Positions 16,788-27,050 are shown, numbered from the stretch's first letter. The stretch: 64,000 bases of DNA from Helicobacter japonicus (GCF_000762845.2 NZ_JRMQ02000001.1:186001-250000), one strand, 5' to 3'. A program made the numbers and translations. The notes: generated by a model not told the origin, from the sequence alone.

Positions 16788-18326
16788 ATGGCAGAAACGC
16801 AAAAAGATAACACTAAACTCGCACAAAAGCTTGAACAAGCGATAGAAAATTACAATCTCGAGCAGTTAAAAGAGATTTTGCACACAATGGAAGTAGAGAA
16901 AATAAAACTAAACAGCATAACGCTTGGAAAAAATCAATCAGTTTTTGGCTTTGCCTTGTATTCTATGGTCCATACAAGTAGCATTTGGAAGAAATGCAGA
17001 GAGCGATATGAGCCGCTCATCTCTGTGCTTTTAGAATTAGATGCGATTGAAGATTCAAAAGATTTAGAAGATGCGGAAATTTTAGAATTTATCATTAGGG
17101 AAATGCCGCATTTGGTGGTTTTATATGTCAAAAAAGGTCTTATTTTACATCGGGAGATTCTAATCCAAGGATATTTGCCCGAAGAAGATCATGGCGTGTT
17201 TAATCTCCTTGCTTTTGCGGTGGTAATGGACGCGTATTGGTGTTTAAATAATCCAAATGAGCCAAATTCTCACAGGGAGCTTATCAAGGTGCTTTTGGAA
17301 TCTGGCGTAAATCCCAATGAAGTCGCACTTACGCAAGAGGATTTCAGGGACAATCGCGGCAAGGGTGCGATATACTACACATTATCCTACAATGAGACAC
17401 TTCTACCACTTTTACAACAATATGGCGCAACAGATGAGGATATATTCTTAGCTGTGATGAGTTGCTCGCCCAAAAAGCAAGAGAAATATTTAGAATCTTA
17501 TATGAATAAGGTGGATATAAACTATATCAGCTATGACAGCGCACTACATAGGGTGAAGAATCTTGCTTTAGCGCAACGTCTTATTGATAAGGGCGCAAAT
17601 GTGAATGCGCAAAATATCAATGGTCAAACACCTCTAATGGCACACTATCACGATGTAGATATGTGGAAACTCTTACTTGATAATGGCGCAGATATACGCA
17701 TCAAGGACAATGTGGGCGATACACTCGCATTTTATACCTTAAAACGTGAGTGGGATGGTAGAGATGGCGATATGAGCTTTTTAAAGACCCTAAAACTCCT
17801 CATAGCAAATGGGCTAGATGTCAATGAATGCGACAAAGACGGGCATAGTTTGCTCTACCTCGCCGAAGAGAGAATATTTGAAGAATCAAGTGAATTTTTG
17901 CGAGAAAATGGGGCAAAAATGACGCAAATTGATGAACAATTACAAAGAGAAAAAAATAAAAATAAAGAGTTAGTTGAAGTGCTTTCTAGCTGTATAGTTG
18001 CACCAAAAAAGGAATTAGAATCCTTAAAAGCAAAAGTCCTTGCACTTATTGAAAAAGGTGCGGTGATAGATGAAGAAAAGATAAAAGAGCTAGAAGTTTA
18101 TGTTAGCGATTTAGAGCAGGAGTATTGGGACGATAGAGCCGTGTATGCAGGACGCAGCGTGAAAGACAGCGAGGAATATAGACTTTTGCAAGTTTTAAAA
18201 AAGTTTCACAAAGCAAAAGACAAGACAAAGGCATTTGATTCACTCTTTATGCCCGTTACAAAATCTAAGGGCGTAACTCATCAGCCACAAAATAGGGCAG
18301 AGCTTAAAAAACCTCGTAAAAGATAA
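16788..18326 (+). CDS. Ankyrin-repeat protein (N-terminal part of a broken ankyrin/BspA gene)
   Basis: The 512-residue product has ankyrin-like repeats. The clearest are ALAQRLIDKGANVNAQNING continuing QTPLMAHYHDVDMWKLLLDN, and LLIANGLDVNECDKDGHSLL. A charged helical stretch follows (residues about 385-450). The first 120 residues are not recognised. No signal peptide is seen, so it is probably cytoplasmic or secreted without a classical signal. At the very end, deleting one A from the A6 at 18306-18311 would continue the frame into the BspA-repeat region immediately downstream (ELKNLVKDKKIYLGDID), so the natural gene was probably longer. The start is set by AAAAGGAC and the promoter position. 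Confidence 0.7.
   Translation: MAETQKDNTKLAQKLEQAIENYNLEQLKEILHTMEVEKIKLNSITLGKNQSVFGFALYSMVHTSSIWKKCRERYEPLISVLLELDAIEDSKDLEDAEILEFIIREMPHLVVLYVKKGLILHREILIQGYLPEEDHGVFNLLAFAVVMDAYWCLNNPNEPNSHRELIKVLLESGVNPNEVALTQEDFRDNRGKGAIYYTLSYNETLLPLLQQYGATDEDIFLAVMSCSPKKQEKYLESYMNKVDINYISYDSALHRVKNLALAQRLIDKGANVNAQNINGQTPLMAHYHDVDMWKLLLDNGADIRIKDNVGDTLAFYTLKREWDGRDGDMSFLKTLKLLIANGLDVNECDKDGHSLLYLAEERIFEESSEFLRENGAKMTQIDEQLQREKNKNKELVEVLSSCIVAPKKELESLKAKVLALIEKGAVIDEEKIKELEVYVSDLEQEYWDDRAVYAGRSVKDSEEYRLLQVLKKFHKAKDKTKAFDSLFMPVTKSKGVTHQPQNRAELKKPRKR
18306..18311 (+). repeat. A6 run at the ankyrin/BspA junction
   Basis: With five As the ankyrin frame continues into the DUF285 region without interruption; with six it stops at 18326. 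This is the first of two frame-breaking positions in the gene. Confidence 0.5.
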
Positions 18327-18351
18327 AAAGATTTACTTAGGTGATATTGAT

Positions 18352-18746
18352 GTGAGTAAAGTAAGAGACTTTACCAGTTTATTTGAAAAGAGCAGGAGAA
18401 AGGATTTTAGTGGGATAGAATCTTGGGAGACAAGCCACGTAACGACTATGAGAAAGTGCTTTTGTGGTGCAGTTCATTTCAATGAAAATATAGAATCTTG
18501 GAATGTCTCAAAGGTAAAAAATATGAGCCAAATGTTTATGGCTACAGATACTTTCAATCAGCCATTAAACAAATGGGATACTTCAAGCGTTACGAATATG
18601 AGCGAAATGTTTGAATCTGCCACAAGCATCAACCCCTTGATAAATGGCAGGTGAGAAGTGATTGCGATGTGAGGTATATGTTTGAAGGAACGCCTTTAGA
18701 AAACAATCCGCCCAAGTGGTATAAGGAAAGAGTAGATAAGAAATAA
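18352..18746 (+). pseudogene. BspA-type (DUF285) repeat region, detached and frameshifted
   Basis: Three to four repeats of the DUF285/BspA surface-protein type are visible: FSGIESWETSHVTTMRKCF, then IESWNVSKVKNMSQMFMATD and LNKWDTSSVTNMSEMFESAT. The frame then stops at 18654. The missing end (PLDKWQVRSDCDVRYMFEGT, then PLENNPPKWYKERVDKK) is present in another frame to 18746. Restoring a lost 4-base AACC unit near 18631-18636 would rejoin them as SINQPLDKW. Upstream, the open frame runs back into the ankyrin gene. The whole 16788-18746 locus therefore looks like one ankyrin-plus-BspA gene broken twice. Confidence 0.65.
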
Positions 18747-18771
18747 GTATAATCCCTTAACATAATATTCT

Positions 18772-21450
18772 TTATTGCAAAGCCTTTGTAGCAATGTCTT
18801 TTGCAAGATTTAAAGCTTGTGAGATTTTGTCTATATCTTTACCTCCAGCAGTGGCAAAGTCATCTCTGCCCCCGCCATTGCCTCCTAATTCTTGTGCAAC
18901 TTGTTTTACCCAAGCTCCTGCTTTAAGAGGTGCATTTTTTACCCCTGCTACAATACTTATTTTATTATTAGATTCACTAAGAAGCAAAATGGCTACACTT
19001 TCACTTTCGTTTTTGCTTCTATCAATAATTTCTTTTGCCTCATTTGCACTTACAGAATCAAGTTTGAGCACAATCAGCCTCACACCATTTATCTCCTCAT
19101 AATCGAGACTTTTTACACTTTGTTTTGCTTTGTTTGCTTTCTCTTTTGCCTCATTTAACTGCATTTTTATTTTTTCAATACCCTGCAAAATATCTTGTGC
19201 TTTTAAAGATTCTCTTGCCCTACTTAGTTCAAGCAAAGCATTCTTGCCATAATGATATGCTGCATTCCCACACACTGCTTCAATGCGGCGCACACCACTA
19301 CTTACACCAGATTCTTTTACGATATAAAAACTACCAATTTCAGCAGTGTTATTCACGTGAATCCCACCGCATAACTCAATAGAATCTCCAAAGCTCACTA
19401 CACGCACCCTCTCTCCATATTTTTCGCCAAAAAGTGCTTTTGCACCTTTTTCTTTTGCTTCTTTGATGTTCATAGTCTCACATTTTTGATGACTTGCTTT
19501 TAGAATCTGCTCATTGACAAGATTTTCAATGTGTGTAACCTCATCATTTGTCAAAGCCTTTGGGTGAGAGAAATCAAAGCGCAAACGATGCGGCTGCACA
19601 AGGCTACCTGCTTGAGCAATATGACTCCCTAACACTTGGCTTAGTGCAAAATGCAGCAAGTGCGTAGCCGAGTGATGCTTGGCGATTTCAAATCGCATAG
19701 AATCTACTTCTGCCATAACTTCTTGCCCTACTTTTAAAGCACTTAAAACTTCGATTTGAGAGAGATTTAATCCAAAAAATTTCTGTGTATCAAGCACTTG
19801 TGCAAACTTCTGTGTTTGGATAGATTCTAAAGATTTATTTGTAGAATATAATGCGCCTTTATCACCCACAGGACCGCCGGATTCAGGATAAAAAGGCGTA
19901 ATATCAAGCATCACCCAACCTTGAGAGCTAGGGCTTAGAGTATCCACCATTTTAAATTGAGAATCAAGCAAGGCTTTAATCTTGCAAGTTTCTTTATTGC
20001 TCTCATAGCCAACAAATTTATTTTCTCCAAACTTGCTTAAAAGCACATTGAAATCACCCTCTTTTAAAGCGTCCCCGCTACCTTTCCAACTCGCTTTAGA
20101 GCGACTTTTTTGCTCATTCATACATTGCTCAAAAGCTTGCATATCCACTTGTATATGCCTTTCTCGCAGCATATCTTGAGTTAAATCAAGTGGAAAACCA
20201 TAGGTATCATAAAGCTTAAATGCTACCTCTCCACTAAAAAATATCTCTTGTTTTTTACTAGAAGCTACACTTTGCAGATTCTCTAGCTCTGTATTAAATA
20301 ATACCATTCCAGATTCTATGGTTTCAAAGAATCTCTCTTCCTCTGCTCTACATTGCTCTTTAATCGCTCTCTTGCGCTCTTGTAAATAGCTATAATGCTC
20401 ACCCATACATTCACATACCACACCCACAACTTCATATAAAAATGGCTTTTTAAGCCCTAATAAATAGCCGTGTCGCACTGCTCGGCGTAAGATTCTGCGC
20501 AAAACATAGCCGCGTCCCTCTTTATCAAAATTCACCCCTTGTGCGAGGAGAAATGCTACACTTCGTGCGTGGTCAGCTATCACGCGAAAAGAAGCTTGAA
20601 TATTTTTTATTTCAACAATCTGTGCTTCTTGCAAATCAAGTCTATCAAAAATTTCATCATCTCCATAATATGTTTTATGTGTAAGTTTTTGAAGACATTG
20701 CATTAGAGGTGCAAAAAGGCTTGTATCAAAATTATTTATCTTGCCCTCTTTAAGTGCAATGACGCGTTCTAGCCCCATACCTGTATCAATGCTAGGCTTT
20801 GGCAAAGGTGTTCTCACACCATCTTTTTGCTCAAACTGCATAAAGACAAGATTCCATATTTCTAAGAATCTATCTCCCTCGCCGCCAAAATAATCCTCTT
20901 TGGTATGAAAATATTTCTCGCCTTGATCTACATAAATTTCACTGCAAGGTCCGCAAGGTCCGCTATCACCCATTTGCCAAAAATTATCCTTATCGCCCAT
21001 TCTTTTAATACGACTTGGCTCAATGTGTTCGCACCACAGCTCATAAGCTTCATCATCGCTCTCGTGGATTGTTACATATAGCACAGACTTATCAAATTTG
21101 AGAATCTGAGTTACAAACTCCCAAGCATACGCGATTGCTTCTTTTTTAAAATAATTGCCAAAGCTAAAATTACCAAGCATTTCAAAAAGCGTATGATGTC
21201 GTGCCGTGTAGCCAACATTTTCTAAGTCATTATGCTTCCCACCTGCACGGATACACAGCTGTGAGCTTGTAGCACGAGGTGGTGTGGGGATTGGAATCTT
21301 GCCTGTAAAAATATCCTTAAATTGCACCATACCCGCATTTGTAAAAAGCAAACTTGCATCATCTGGCACAAGTGGCATAGAATCATAAATTTTGTGAGAT
21401 TTAGAAGCAAAAAAATCAAGATATTGCTGCCTAATATCATACTGCGCCAT
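18772..21450 (-). CDS. alaS: Alanyl-tRNA synthetase
   Basis: This 892-residue protein has the AlaS architecture: a class II catalytic core ([57 protein letters not shown]), a tRNA recognition helix region, an editing domain with zinc ligands HHSATHLLH and [19 protein letters not shown], and a C-Ala domain ending [19 protein letters not shown]. It charges tRNA-Ala and clears Ser-tRNA-Ala. It is slightly longer than typical 850-880 residue homologues. It appears monocistronic, with the PAP2 gene 54 bases upstream on the same strand. Confidence 0.98.
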   Translation of the reverse strand: MAQYDIRQQYLDFFASKSHKIYDSMPLVPDDASLLFTNAGMVQFKDIFTGKIPIPTPPRATSSQLCIRAGGKHNDLENVGYTARHHTLFEMLGNFSFGNYFKKEAIAYAWEFVTQILKFDKSVLYVTIHESDDEAYELWCEHIEPSRIKRMGDKDNFWQMGDSGPCGPCSEIYVDQGEKYFHTKEDYFGGEGDRFLEIWNLVFMQFEQKDGVRTPLPKPSIDTGMGLERVIALKEGKINNFDTSLFAPLMQCLQKLTHKTYYGDDEIFDRLDLQEAQIVEIKNIQASFRVIADHARSVAFLLAQGVNFDKEGRGYVLRRILRRAVRHGYLLGLKKPFLYEVVGVVCECMGEHYSYLQERKRAIKEQCRAEEERFFETIESGMVLFNTELENLQSVASSKKQEIFFSGEVAFKLYDTYGFPLDLTQDMLRERHIQVDMQAFEQCMNEQKSRSKASWKGSGDALKEGDFNVLLSKFGENKFVGYESNKETCKIKALLDSQFKMVDTLSPSSQGWVMLDITPFYPESGGPVGDKGALYSTNKSLESIQTQKFAQVLDTQKFFGLNLSQIEVLSALKVGQEVMAEVDSMRFEIAKHHSATHLLHFALSQVLGSHIAQAGSLVQPHRLRFDFSHPKALTNDEVTHIENLVNEQILKASHQKCETMNIKEAKEKGAKALFGEKYGERVRVVSFGDSIELCGGIHVNNTAEIGSFYIVKESGVSSGVRRIEAVCGNAAYHYGKNALLELSRARESLKAQDILQGIEKIKMQLNEAKEKANKAKQSVKSLDYEEINGVRLIVLKLDSVSANEAKEIIDRSKNESESVAILLLSESNNKISIVAGVKNAPLKAGAWVKQVAQELGGNGGGRDDFATAGGKDIDKISQALNLAKDIATKALQ

Positions 21451-21504
21451 AAAAATCCTTTATTGACATAAAATATACTCCATATTATAGCTAAAACTTT
21501 AATC

Positions 21505-22098
21505 CTAAAAAGTATATCGCACATTGAGGCTTAAAGAAGGATTGCCTTGTAAATCCGTATCAACATTTGGCATAATCATTGTATTTTTAGGCATATACTT
21601 ATTTGTAAAAATATATGAAAATCCCCACGCAAGCAGTGCGCCCACACTCACTTGCAATACAGAATGCTTCTTTGCCTCAACTCTTGAAGCAGCAGTAAGG
21701 ACAGCTAAGATTCCAACAGGAATAGCAGGTTTCCACCCATAACGATAATACACATATCCAGCTGCACTAAAAGCCCCTGCTGAATGTCCGCTTGGCATAC
21801 CTTGATAATTATCACAACAAGGACGTTTAGCAAAAGCTACACTATTACCATTTTTATGCGCGGTGTTAAAACCATATTTAATACCCTCTACAACAAGTTG
21901 TGTGCTTAAAGTGCCAAGTGCAAGCTCTCCCGCACCCTCATAATCTTCAATCGCTACAGATACAATCATCACATAAATAGGCAAAAATCTAAAAGCATCG
22001 CCAAATTGCTCAAATTGACTTTCTCTTGCTTGCACTGGGGGGGGGGAAGCAAAATAAAAGATTAAGAATGCAAATTGCATAAAAACATATCGCCACAT
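21505..22098 (-). CDS. PAP2-superfamily phosphatase with a phase-variable C10 tract in its signal peptide (ON)
   Basis: This 197-residue protein has a signal peptide (FMQFAFLIFYFASPPPVQA), then PAP2 motifs: RP in AFAKRPCC, PSGH in GMPSGHSAGAFSAAGY, and SRVEAKKH for SR-x5-H. The Asp normally three residues after that His is a Gln here (SVLQ). Relatives include periplasmic lipid A phosphatases (LpxE/LpxF) and undecaprenyl-PP phosphatases. The three prolines are encoded by C10 on this strand, in frame as assembled. The start at 22098 follows TAAGGA. The C-terminus (PSLSLNVRYTF) ends in a beta-strand with terminal Phe, unusual for the family and reminiscent of outer-membrane proteins. Confidence 0.75.
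   Translation of the reverse strand: MWRYVFMQFAFLIFYFASPPPVQARESQFEQFGDAFRFLPIYVMIVSVAIEDYEGAGELALGTLSTQLVVEGIKYGFNTAHKNGNSVAFAKRPCCDNYQGMPSGHSAGAFSAAGYVYYRYGWKPAIPVGILAVLTAASRVEAKKHSVLQVSVGALLAWGFSYIFTNKYMPKNTMIMPNVDTDLQGNPSLSLNVRYTF
22037..22046 (-). repeat. C10 phase-variation tract in PAP2 gene
   Basis: Ten Gs on the given strand (Cs in the gene) encode three prolines just before the predicted signal-peptidase site. At ten bases the gene is in frame; nine or eleven would truncate the product almost at once. Confidence 0.85.
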
Positions 22099-22147
22099 AA
22101 AATTCCTTAAATCATACAAAATAAAATGCTATTATAAGATTCTATCC

Positions 22148-23092
22148 TTAAACTGCACCTTGTGCAAAATTATAATTTAGAGCATACTGCACTGCGTTAA
22201 AATAGCTTTGCAAACTAATACTACTTCCTTTTTTATATGCCCTATCATATGCCACGCCGTGATCTACTGAAGTGCGAAGTATAGGGAGATTTAAGCTCAC
22301 ATTGATACTCTCTTCAAAATAAAGTGCCTTAAGTGGAGCTAACCCCACATCGTGATACATACTCACAAAATACCGATATTTTTGCCTATTAAATGGTGAA
22401 AATGCACTATCAGGTGGATATGCACCAAAAAATACCTCTTTATGTAATTGCATATTTGCTTCTTGCACTGCGAAGCTAATATCTCTATCCTCATTCCCCA
22501 TAATACCCTCATCTCCACAATGTGGATTAAGCCCTAGCACACAACAAGGCTCATTTAAAGAAATAGCCTTAGCAAAGCGCACAAGAAATTCTCTCACCCC
22601 CTCCTTGCTTACAAGCCTACTCACCTCACTTAATGCGATATGGTCAGTAAAAAGTGCGACAAACAAAGATTCACAGCCTAGCATCATAATGCTTTGTGCT
22701 TGAAAATATGAGGAGAGCGCATCAGTATGCCCAATATAGCTAATTCCAGCCTTTTGCCACGCTTTTTTATGGATAGGCAAGGTTACCAACGCCGCACATT
22801 CACCACTTTTGGTAAGATTCACACCTTGTATAAAGCTTTGGTAGCTATACACACCACTTCGTGAGCTTACTAAGCCCGGTGTGATGAGATTCTGCAAATC
22901 ATAATCAAAATCCCCTACACACTGCATACCTAAGGGTATAGGATAACCTAAAAGCGCACTTGCAGATTCTAAAACTTCCCTATGAGTGCAATAAAGTGGC
23001 TCACACCATTGCACAATATGATGATGCGCTCTTAATGCGATTTCAAGCCCTATGCCATTGACATCACCAATGCTAATAGCTATCTTTGGCAC
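22148..23092 (-). CDS. pdxA: 4-hydroxythreonine-4-phosphate dehydrogenase PdxA
   Basis: PdxA oxidises 4-phosphohydroxy-L-threonine in the DXP-dependent vitamin B6 route. The 314-residue protein shows the N-terminal ISIGDVNGIGLEI (family GDPAGIG-type loop), metal and substrate residues in YIGHTDALSSYF, GLNPHCGDEGIMGNED, and the C-terminal RTSVDHGVAYDRAYKKGSS, all diagnostic. It overlaps pdxJ by 13 bases, so the two consecutive pathway enzymes are made together. Confidence 0.95.
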   Translation of the reverse strand: MPKIAISIGDVNGIGLEIALRAHHHIVQWCEPLYCTHREVLESASALLGYPIPLGMQCVGDFDYDLQNLITPGLVSSRSGVYSYQSFIQGVNLTKSGECAALVTLPIHKKAWQKAGISYIGHTDALSSYFQAQSIMMLGCESLFVALFTDHIALSEVSRLVSKEGVREFLVRFAKAISLNEPCCVLGLNPHCGDEGIMGNEDRDISFAVQEANMQLHKEVFFGAYPPDSAFSPFNRQKYRYFVSMYHDVGLAPLKALYFEESINVSLNLPILRTSVDHGVAYDRAYKKGSSISLQSYFNAVQYALNYNFAQGAV

Positions 23093-23883
23093 ATTGCCTC
23101 TCTCATTTGAATAATCGCACGCTCTAACCCTACAAACACAGCCCTTGCAATAATACTATGTCCGATATTTAATTCACTAATTTGTGGAATCTGCGCTATT
23201 TTCCCTACATTCTGATAATTTAGTCCGTGTCCTGCAAAGCATTCAAGGGTGCGAGTGTCTATGCTAGAAGTAGCCAGTTTGGCACATTGTGTAATATCAT
23301 CAAGTGTATGTGTCATCTCCTCATATATCTCTTGAGGAGCAAGTTTCAAAGATTTGATAGAACGATGTGTGCGAGAAAGATTGCTATAAGCCATAAGATG
23401 CAAATTCGCATATCTTCCTGTGTGAAGCTCAACTGCTTGTGCTCCAAGCTCACGCGCAAGAAAAATTGATTCTTTTTTAGAGTCAATAAAAAGTGCTGTG
23501 GCGATGCCATAAGATTCAAAAGTTTTAAGCACATCACGAATGGTATCATAATGAGATTCTATATCTAGCCCACCCTCTGTGGTAACTTCCTCTCGTTTTT
23601 CAGGCACAAGCGTAATACGTTGTGGTGCAAGAGCACAAAGGTAATCAATAATCTTCTCATCAAGGGCAGATTCTATATTTACAGGTAATGGACTTGATTG
23701 GACAATGCGTTTTACATCACTATCGTGGATATGTCGTCTATCTTCACGCAAGTGCAATGTAATTTGATGCGCTCCTGCATTTTTGGCAATAAATACTGCT
23801 TCAAGTGGGTCAGGCTCATAAATAGCCCTTGCTTCACGCAAGGTTGCAATATGGTCAATATTCACACCTAATCGCATAAACAT
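23080..23883 (-). CDS. pdxJ: Pyridoxine 5'-phosphate synthase PdxJ
   Basis: PdxJ condenses 1-deoxyxylulose 5-phosphate with aminoacetone phosphate to PNP. The 267-residue TIM barrel has the signature LGVNIDHIATLREARAIYEP, the catalytic LHLREDRRHIHDSDV, VTLVPEKREEVTTEGGLD, and the C-terminal glycine-rich phosphate site (NIGHSIIARAVFVGL). It immediately precedes and overlaps pdxA. Confidence 0.96.
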   Translation of the reverse strand: MFMRLGVNIDHIATLREARAIYEPDPLEAVFIAKNAGAHQITLHLREDRRHIHDSDVKRIVQSSPLPVNIESALDEKIIDYLCALAPQRITLVPEKREEVTTEGGLDIESHYDTIRDVLKTFESYGIATALFIDSKKESIFLARELGAQAVELHTGRYANLHLMAYSNLSRTHRSIKSLKLAPQEIYEEMTHTLDDITQCAKLATSSIDTRTLECFAGHGLNYQNVGKIAQIPQISELNIGHSIIARAVFVGLERAIIQMREAMCQR

Positions 23884-23933
23884 ATCTGCTCCTTCTTAAT
23901 AATCTTATTTTATTCTTTCTATCCACAAATAAT

Positions 23934-24416
23934 TTATCTTTCCATTGCTACAACGCCGCTTCTTATAATTTCTTTTGGATTAAATACCCTAATAGCTGTG
24001 ATAAAATGACTAATGGCAGAGGGTTTATCTGTCGCCATAACAATAACATATTTGTCATTGGCATTTGTAATCTTGCCATTATATGCCTTACAAAGAGTTT
24101 CAATATCCGCTAATCGCTCACCAATAGGAATTTTCACAAGCACTGATTCCATTTCAAGTAAATTATCACTTGAAATGACATTCATCACAGGAATAAGCTT
24201 GTGAAGCTGCTTAATAATCTGCTCAATCACAACTTCCGAGCCTTGCGTAACTATGGTTATGCGAGAGAGATTGCTATTAGGAATTGGCGCGGTTGTAAGA
24301 GATTCTATATTATAGCCTCGCGCAGAAAAAAGCCCTGAAATTCTTGCTAAAACGCTATGCTCATTAATCACATTGATACAAATACTCTTTTTTAATTCTC
24401 TAGCTTTTGTTTCCAT
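23934..24416 (-). CDS. ilvH: Acetolactate synthase small (regulatory) subunit
   Basis: The 160-residue protein has an N-terminal ACT domain (INVINEHSVLARISGLFSAR, with GYNIESLTTAP) that binds valine in family members, and a C-terminal subunit domain (GVVAMER end). It regulates the large subunit in branched-chain amino acid synthesis. Its ATG overlaps the large-subunit stop by one base, so translation is coupled. Confidence 0.95.
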   Translation of the reverse strand: METKARELKKSICINVINEHSVLARISGLFSARGYNIESLTTAPIPNSNLSRITIVTQGSEVVIEQIIKQLHKLIPVMNVISSDNLLEMESVLVKIPIGERLADIETLCKAYNGKITNANDKYVIVMATDKPSAISHFITAIRVFNPKEIIRSGVVAMER

Positions 24417-26134
24417 TATTGCTCCTCTTTTTTAAAGGATTTATCCTCACTTGAGAGAATCATTTCATAAATTGCCCCTCCTGTTGGGACCATTGGCAAC
24501 ACATCTTCATATCTATCTATTATGACTTCAATAAATGCCACTTTTTTAGAATCTAATGCTTTTGTCAATGCTTCATCAAAATCACATTTACGTTCCACTC
24601 TAAAACCTACACCACCAAAAGATTCTATAAGTTTGATGAAATCAGGCTGCAAAGTTAAGTCTGTATGGGAAAAACGATGCTCATAAAAAAAGCTTTGCCA
24701 TTGTCGCACCATTCCTAAATAATTATTATTTAAAATAATATTTACAAGAGGCACTCCATACGCAACACAAGTCATTAGCTCTTGAATATTCATTAAAATT
24801 GAACCATCACCTGTAATATTGATAATCGTCTTGTCCTCACAAGCAAGCTTTGCCCCAAGTGCTGCGGGTAAGCCATAGCCCATTGTTCCGAGTCCTCCAC
24901 TACTCAAAAACTGACGTGGAAAGCTGAAAGGATAAAATTGTGCTGCCCACATTTGATGCTGCCCTACATCAGTTGTAATAATTGCACTATCACCCAAACG
25001 CTCCCCAAGCCTTTGAATCACCCATTGTGGTTTAATAGAATCAACACTATCTTCAAAACCCATAGGGTGCTTAAGCGCATAAGAGCGTAAATGTTCTTTC
25101 CATTCCATAATTTTTTGCGTTTCATAACCACTTAATTCAATCATCATATCTGATACAATATGCTTTAAATCCCCAACAATAGGATAATCCACTGCTACAA
25201 TTTTACCAATAGAGCTCGGGTCTATATCAATATGCGCAATTTTTGCATTTTTTGCAAATTCACTTAACTTACCTGTAACCCTGTCATCAAAACGCGCTCC
25301 AAAGCATACTAATAAATCACATTCGCTTATCGCCATATTTGCAGCATAACTTCCGTGCATTCCAAGCATTCCAAGCAAATTTTCATCATCATATCTTAAT
25401 ACTCCTCTTGCAAGGAGCGTTTCCGCGCAAGGAATCCCTGTGCAATGCACAATTTCACGGATAATTTCACTTGCATTTGAAAGGATTGCGCCACCACCAA
25501 TGTAAAATAAAGGCTTTTTAGCACTATGAATAGCCTCACAAAGTCTTTTTATTTGACGAGGATTACCCTTAATGGTAGGCTTATAACTTTGCAATGCAAT
25601 AGATTCTGGATAGTCAAATGTTCCTAAAGTGCCTGTAATATCTTTTGGAATATCAACAAGCACGGGACCTTGTCTTCCACTACGAGCAATATAAAAAGCC
25701 TCTTTGAGGATTCTAGGTAGCTCTGCAATATTGCGCACTAAAAAATTATGCTTTGTGCAAGGACGCGAAATGCCCACCGCGTCAATTTCTTGAAACGCAT
25801 CAGTGCCAATTTGTGTAATAGGCACTTGTCCGCTAATTATCACAAGTGGAATAGAATCTGTATAAGCTGTGGCGATACCTGTAATAGCATTTGTAAATCC
25901 CGGACCTGAAGTGATAATGGCTACACCCACCTCTCCGCTACTACGCGCATAACCATCAGCCGCGTGAGTTGCACCCTGCTCGTGTCGTGTAAGAATATGT
26001 GAAAAATAATTTTGTTTATAAATCTCATCATAAATATGCAAAACTGCACCACCCGGATAGCCAAAAACAACCTTTACACCCTCTAAATGTAAGGCTTCTA
26101 TCACCATTTGCGCACCCGTTAGTTGTTTCATCAC
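24416..26134 (-). CDS. ilvB: Acetolactate synthase large (catalytic) subunit
   Basis: This 572-residue ThDP enzyme condenses pyruvate to acetolactate. Visible parts are the PYR domain with the catalytic Glu in ILTRHEQGATHAADGYAR, a central FAD-binding domain (ECDLLVCFGARFDDRVTGKL), and the PP domain with the ThDP/Mg motif NITGDGSILMNIQEL through ILNNNYLGMVRQWQ. Both ilvB and ilvI symbols are used for this type. An intergenic stretch of 220 bases lies upstream. I found no attenuator-like leader peptide there. Confidence 0.95.
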   Translation of the reverse strand: MMKQLTGAQMVIEALHLEGVKVVFGYPGGAVLHIYDEIYKQNYFSHILTRHEQGATHAADGYARSSGEVGVAIITSGPGFTNAITGIATAYTDSIPLVIISGQVPITQIGTDAFQEIDAVGISRPCTKHNFLVRNIAELPRILKEAFYIARSGRQGPVLVDIPKDITGTLGTFDYPESIALQSYKPTIKGNPRQIKRLCEAIHSAKKPLFYIGGGAILSNASEIIREIVHCTGIPCAETLLARGVLRYDDENLLGMLGMHGSYAANMAISECDLLVCFGARFDDRVTGKLSEFAKNAKIAHIDIDPSSIGKIVAVDYPIVGDLKHIVSDMMIELSGYETQKIMEWKEHLRSYALKHPMGFEDSVDSIKPQWVIQRLGERLGDSAIITTDVGQHQMWAAQFYPFSFPRQFLSSGGLGTMGYGLPAALGAKLACEDKTIINITGDGSILMNIQELMTCVAYGVPLVNIILNNNYLGMVRQWQSFFYEHRFSHTDLTLQPDFIKLIESFGGVGFRVERKCDFDEALTKALDSKKVAFIEVIIDRYEDVLPMVPTGGAIYEMILSSEDKSFKKEEQ

Positions 26135-26334
26135 AAAACCCCTTTCTGCTTTGTCGCTTATTGTATTAATAAAAACTGCAAATCATATCCAAACAATTCT
26201 AAAGTAAAAATTTAAGCCTTAAATAAACTCTCTTAATAGCTCATTTTTCCCTTGATTACATTACTTTATGATACAACTTTTATTCTAGGGTTTCTCTTTT
26301 AAATAATAAACTCCCTTGCTTTTTATAAAAATTA

Positions 26335-26357
26335 TAGGATTATGTAATCAAATCCTA
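26335..26357 (-). terminator. Terminator of the FeS/cytochrome b operon
   Basis: On the minus strand a perfect 7-bp stem (TAGGATT with AATCCTA, 9-base loop) overlaps the cytochrome b stop codon and is followed by TAATTTTTAT, giving an A/T-stem intrinsic terminator. Confidence 0.5.
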
Positions 26358-27050
26358 CCTAGATGATTGAGATGGTGTTTGTTCTAATGCCTTTTTTGCG
26401 CGTTCCACTCCATTTTTCCATAGCCTATGCCTATGCAAAATATACTTTGCGCTTACTTTTCCGCTAAACATTCCACTAAACAAAGGACGATTTGCCTTAA
26501 AAATAAACGCGGCTAAATGCCCAATAATTGCCAAAATCATCAAAAACATTCCCAAATTATGCAGCTGCGTAACCCAAAACATTACTCCCTCACTTAGATT
26601 AAATCCCGCTAGGTTTTTATAGGTTTTTATCATTCCTGTAATGACCAAAAGCAAAATCACCATCGCAATTCCCGCATAAGCAAGTCTTTGCTCGGGTAAA
26701 TATTTCTCACTTGGTGGCTCTTCTCCTTTAAACAACATTGCCTTAATCACAGCAATACTTTTACCAAAATCGCCCTTTTTAGGGAGAATATCAAACTCCT
26801 TGCGCCCAAAGTGAAACATCAAATGGAATCCCACAAAGAATAATAAAGCAATCGCAAACACATAATGCACAACCAAAGAGATAGAATAATCCCCGCTCCA
26901 AGCCATTAAAGGCAATTCATTGAGCATATAACGCTTACTGATTGGCATTTGCAAGATTCCGCTAAAAATAAGCCCAAAAATGCTGATTGCAACGCCCCAA
27001 TGCACGATTCTATTTTGCGCACTTTGCCGTGTTATTTTTACTTCTTTCAT
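26355..27050 (-). CDS. Membrane cytochrome b subunit (formate dehydrogenase gamma-like)
   Basis: This 231-residue protein has four membrane helices (WGVAISIFGLIFSGILQMPI, VVHYVFAIALLFFVGFHLMF, AGIAMVILLLVITGMIKTY, LHNLGMFLMILAIIGHLAAF) with histidines placed as heme-b ligands (NRIVHWG, VVHYVF, GFHLMFHFG, LHNLG, IIGHLA). It fits the FdhI/cytochrome b561 family that passes electrons to quinone. It overlaps the FeS gene by 4 bases (ATGA). No catalytic molybdenum or hydrogenase subunit is encoded nearby, so the electron donor is unknown. Confidence 0.82.
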   Translation of the reverse strand: MKEVKITRQSAQNRIVHWGVAISIFGLIFSGILQMPISKRYMLNELPLMAWSGDYSISLVVHYVFAIALLFFVGFHLMFHFGRKEFDILPKKGDFGKSIAVIKAMLFKGEEPPSEKYLPEQRLAYAGIAMVILLLVITGMIKTYKNLAGFNLSEGVMFWVTQLHNLGMFLMILAIIGHLAAFIFKANRPLFSGMFSGKVSAKYILHRHRLWKNGVERAKKALEQTPSQSSR

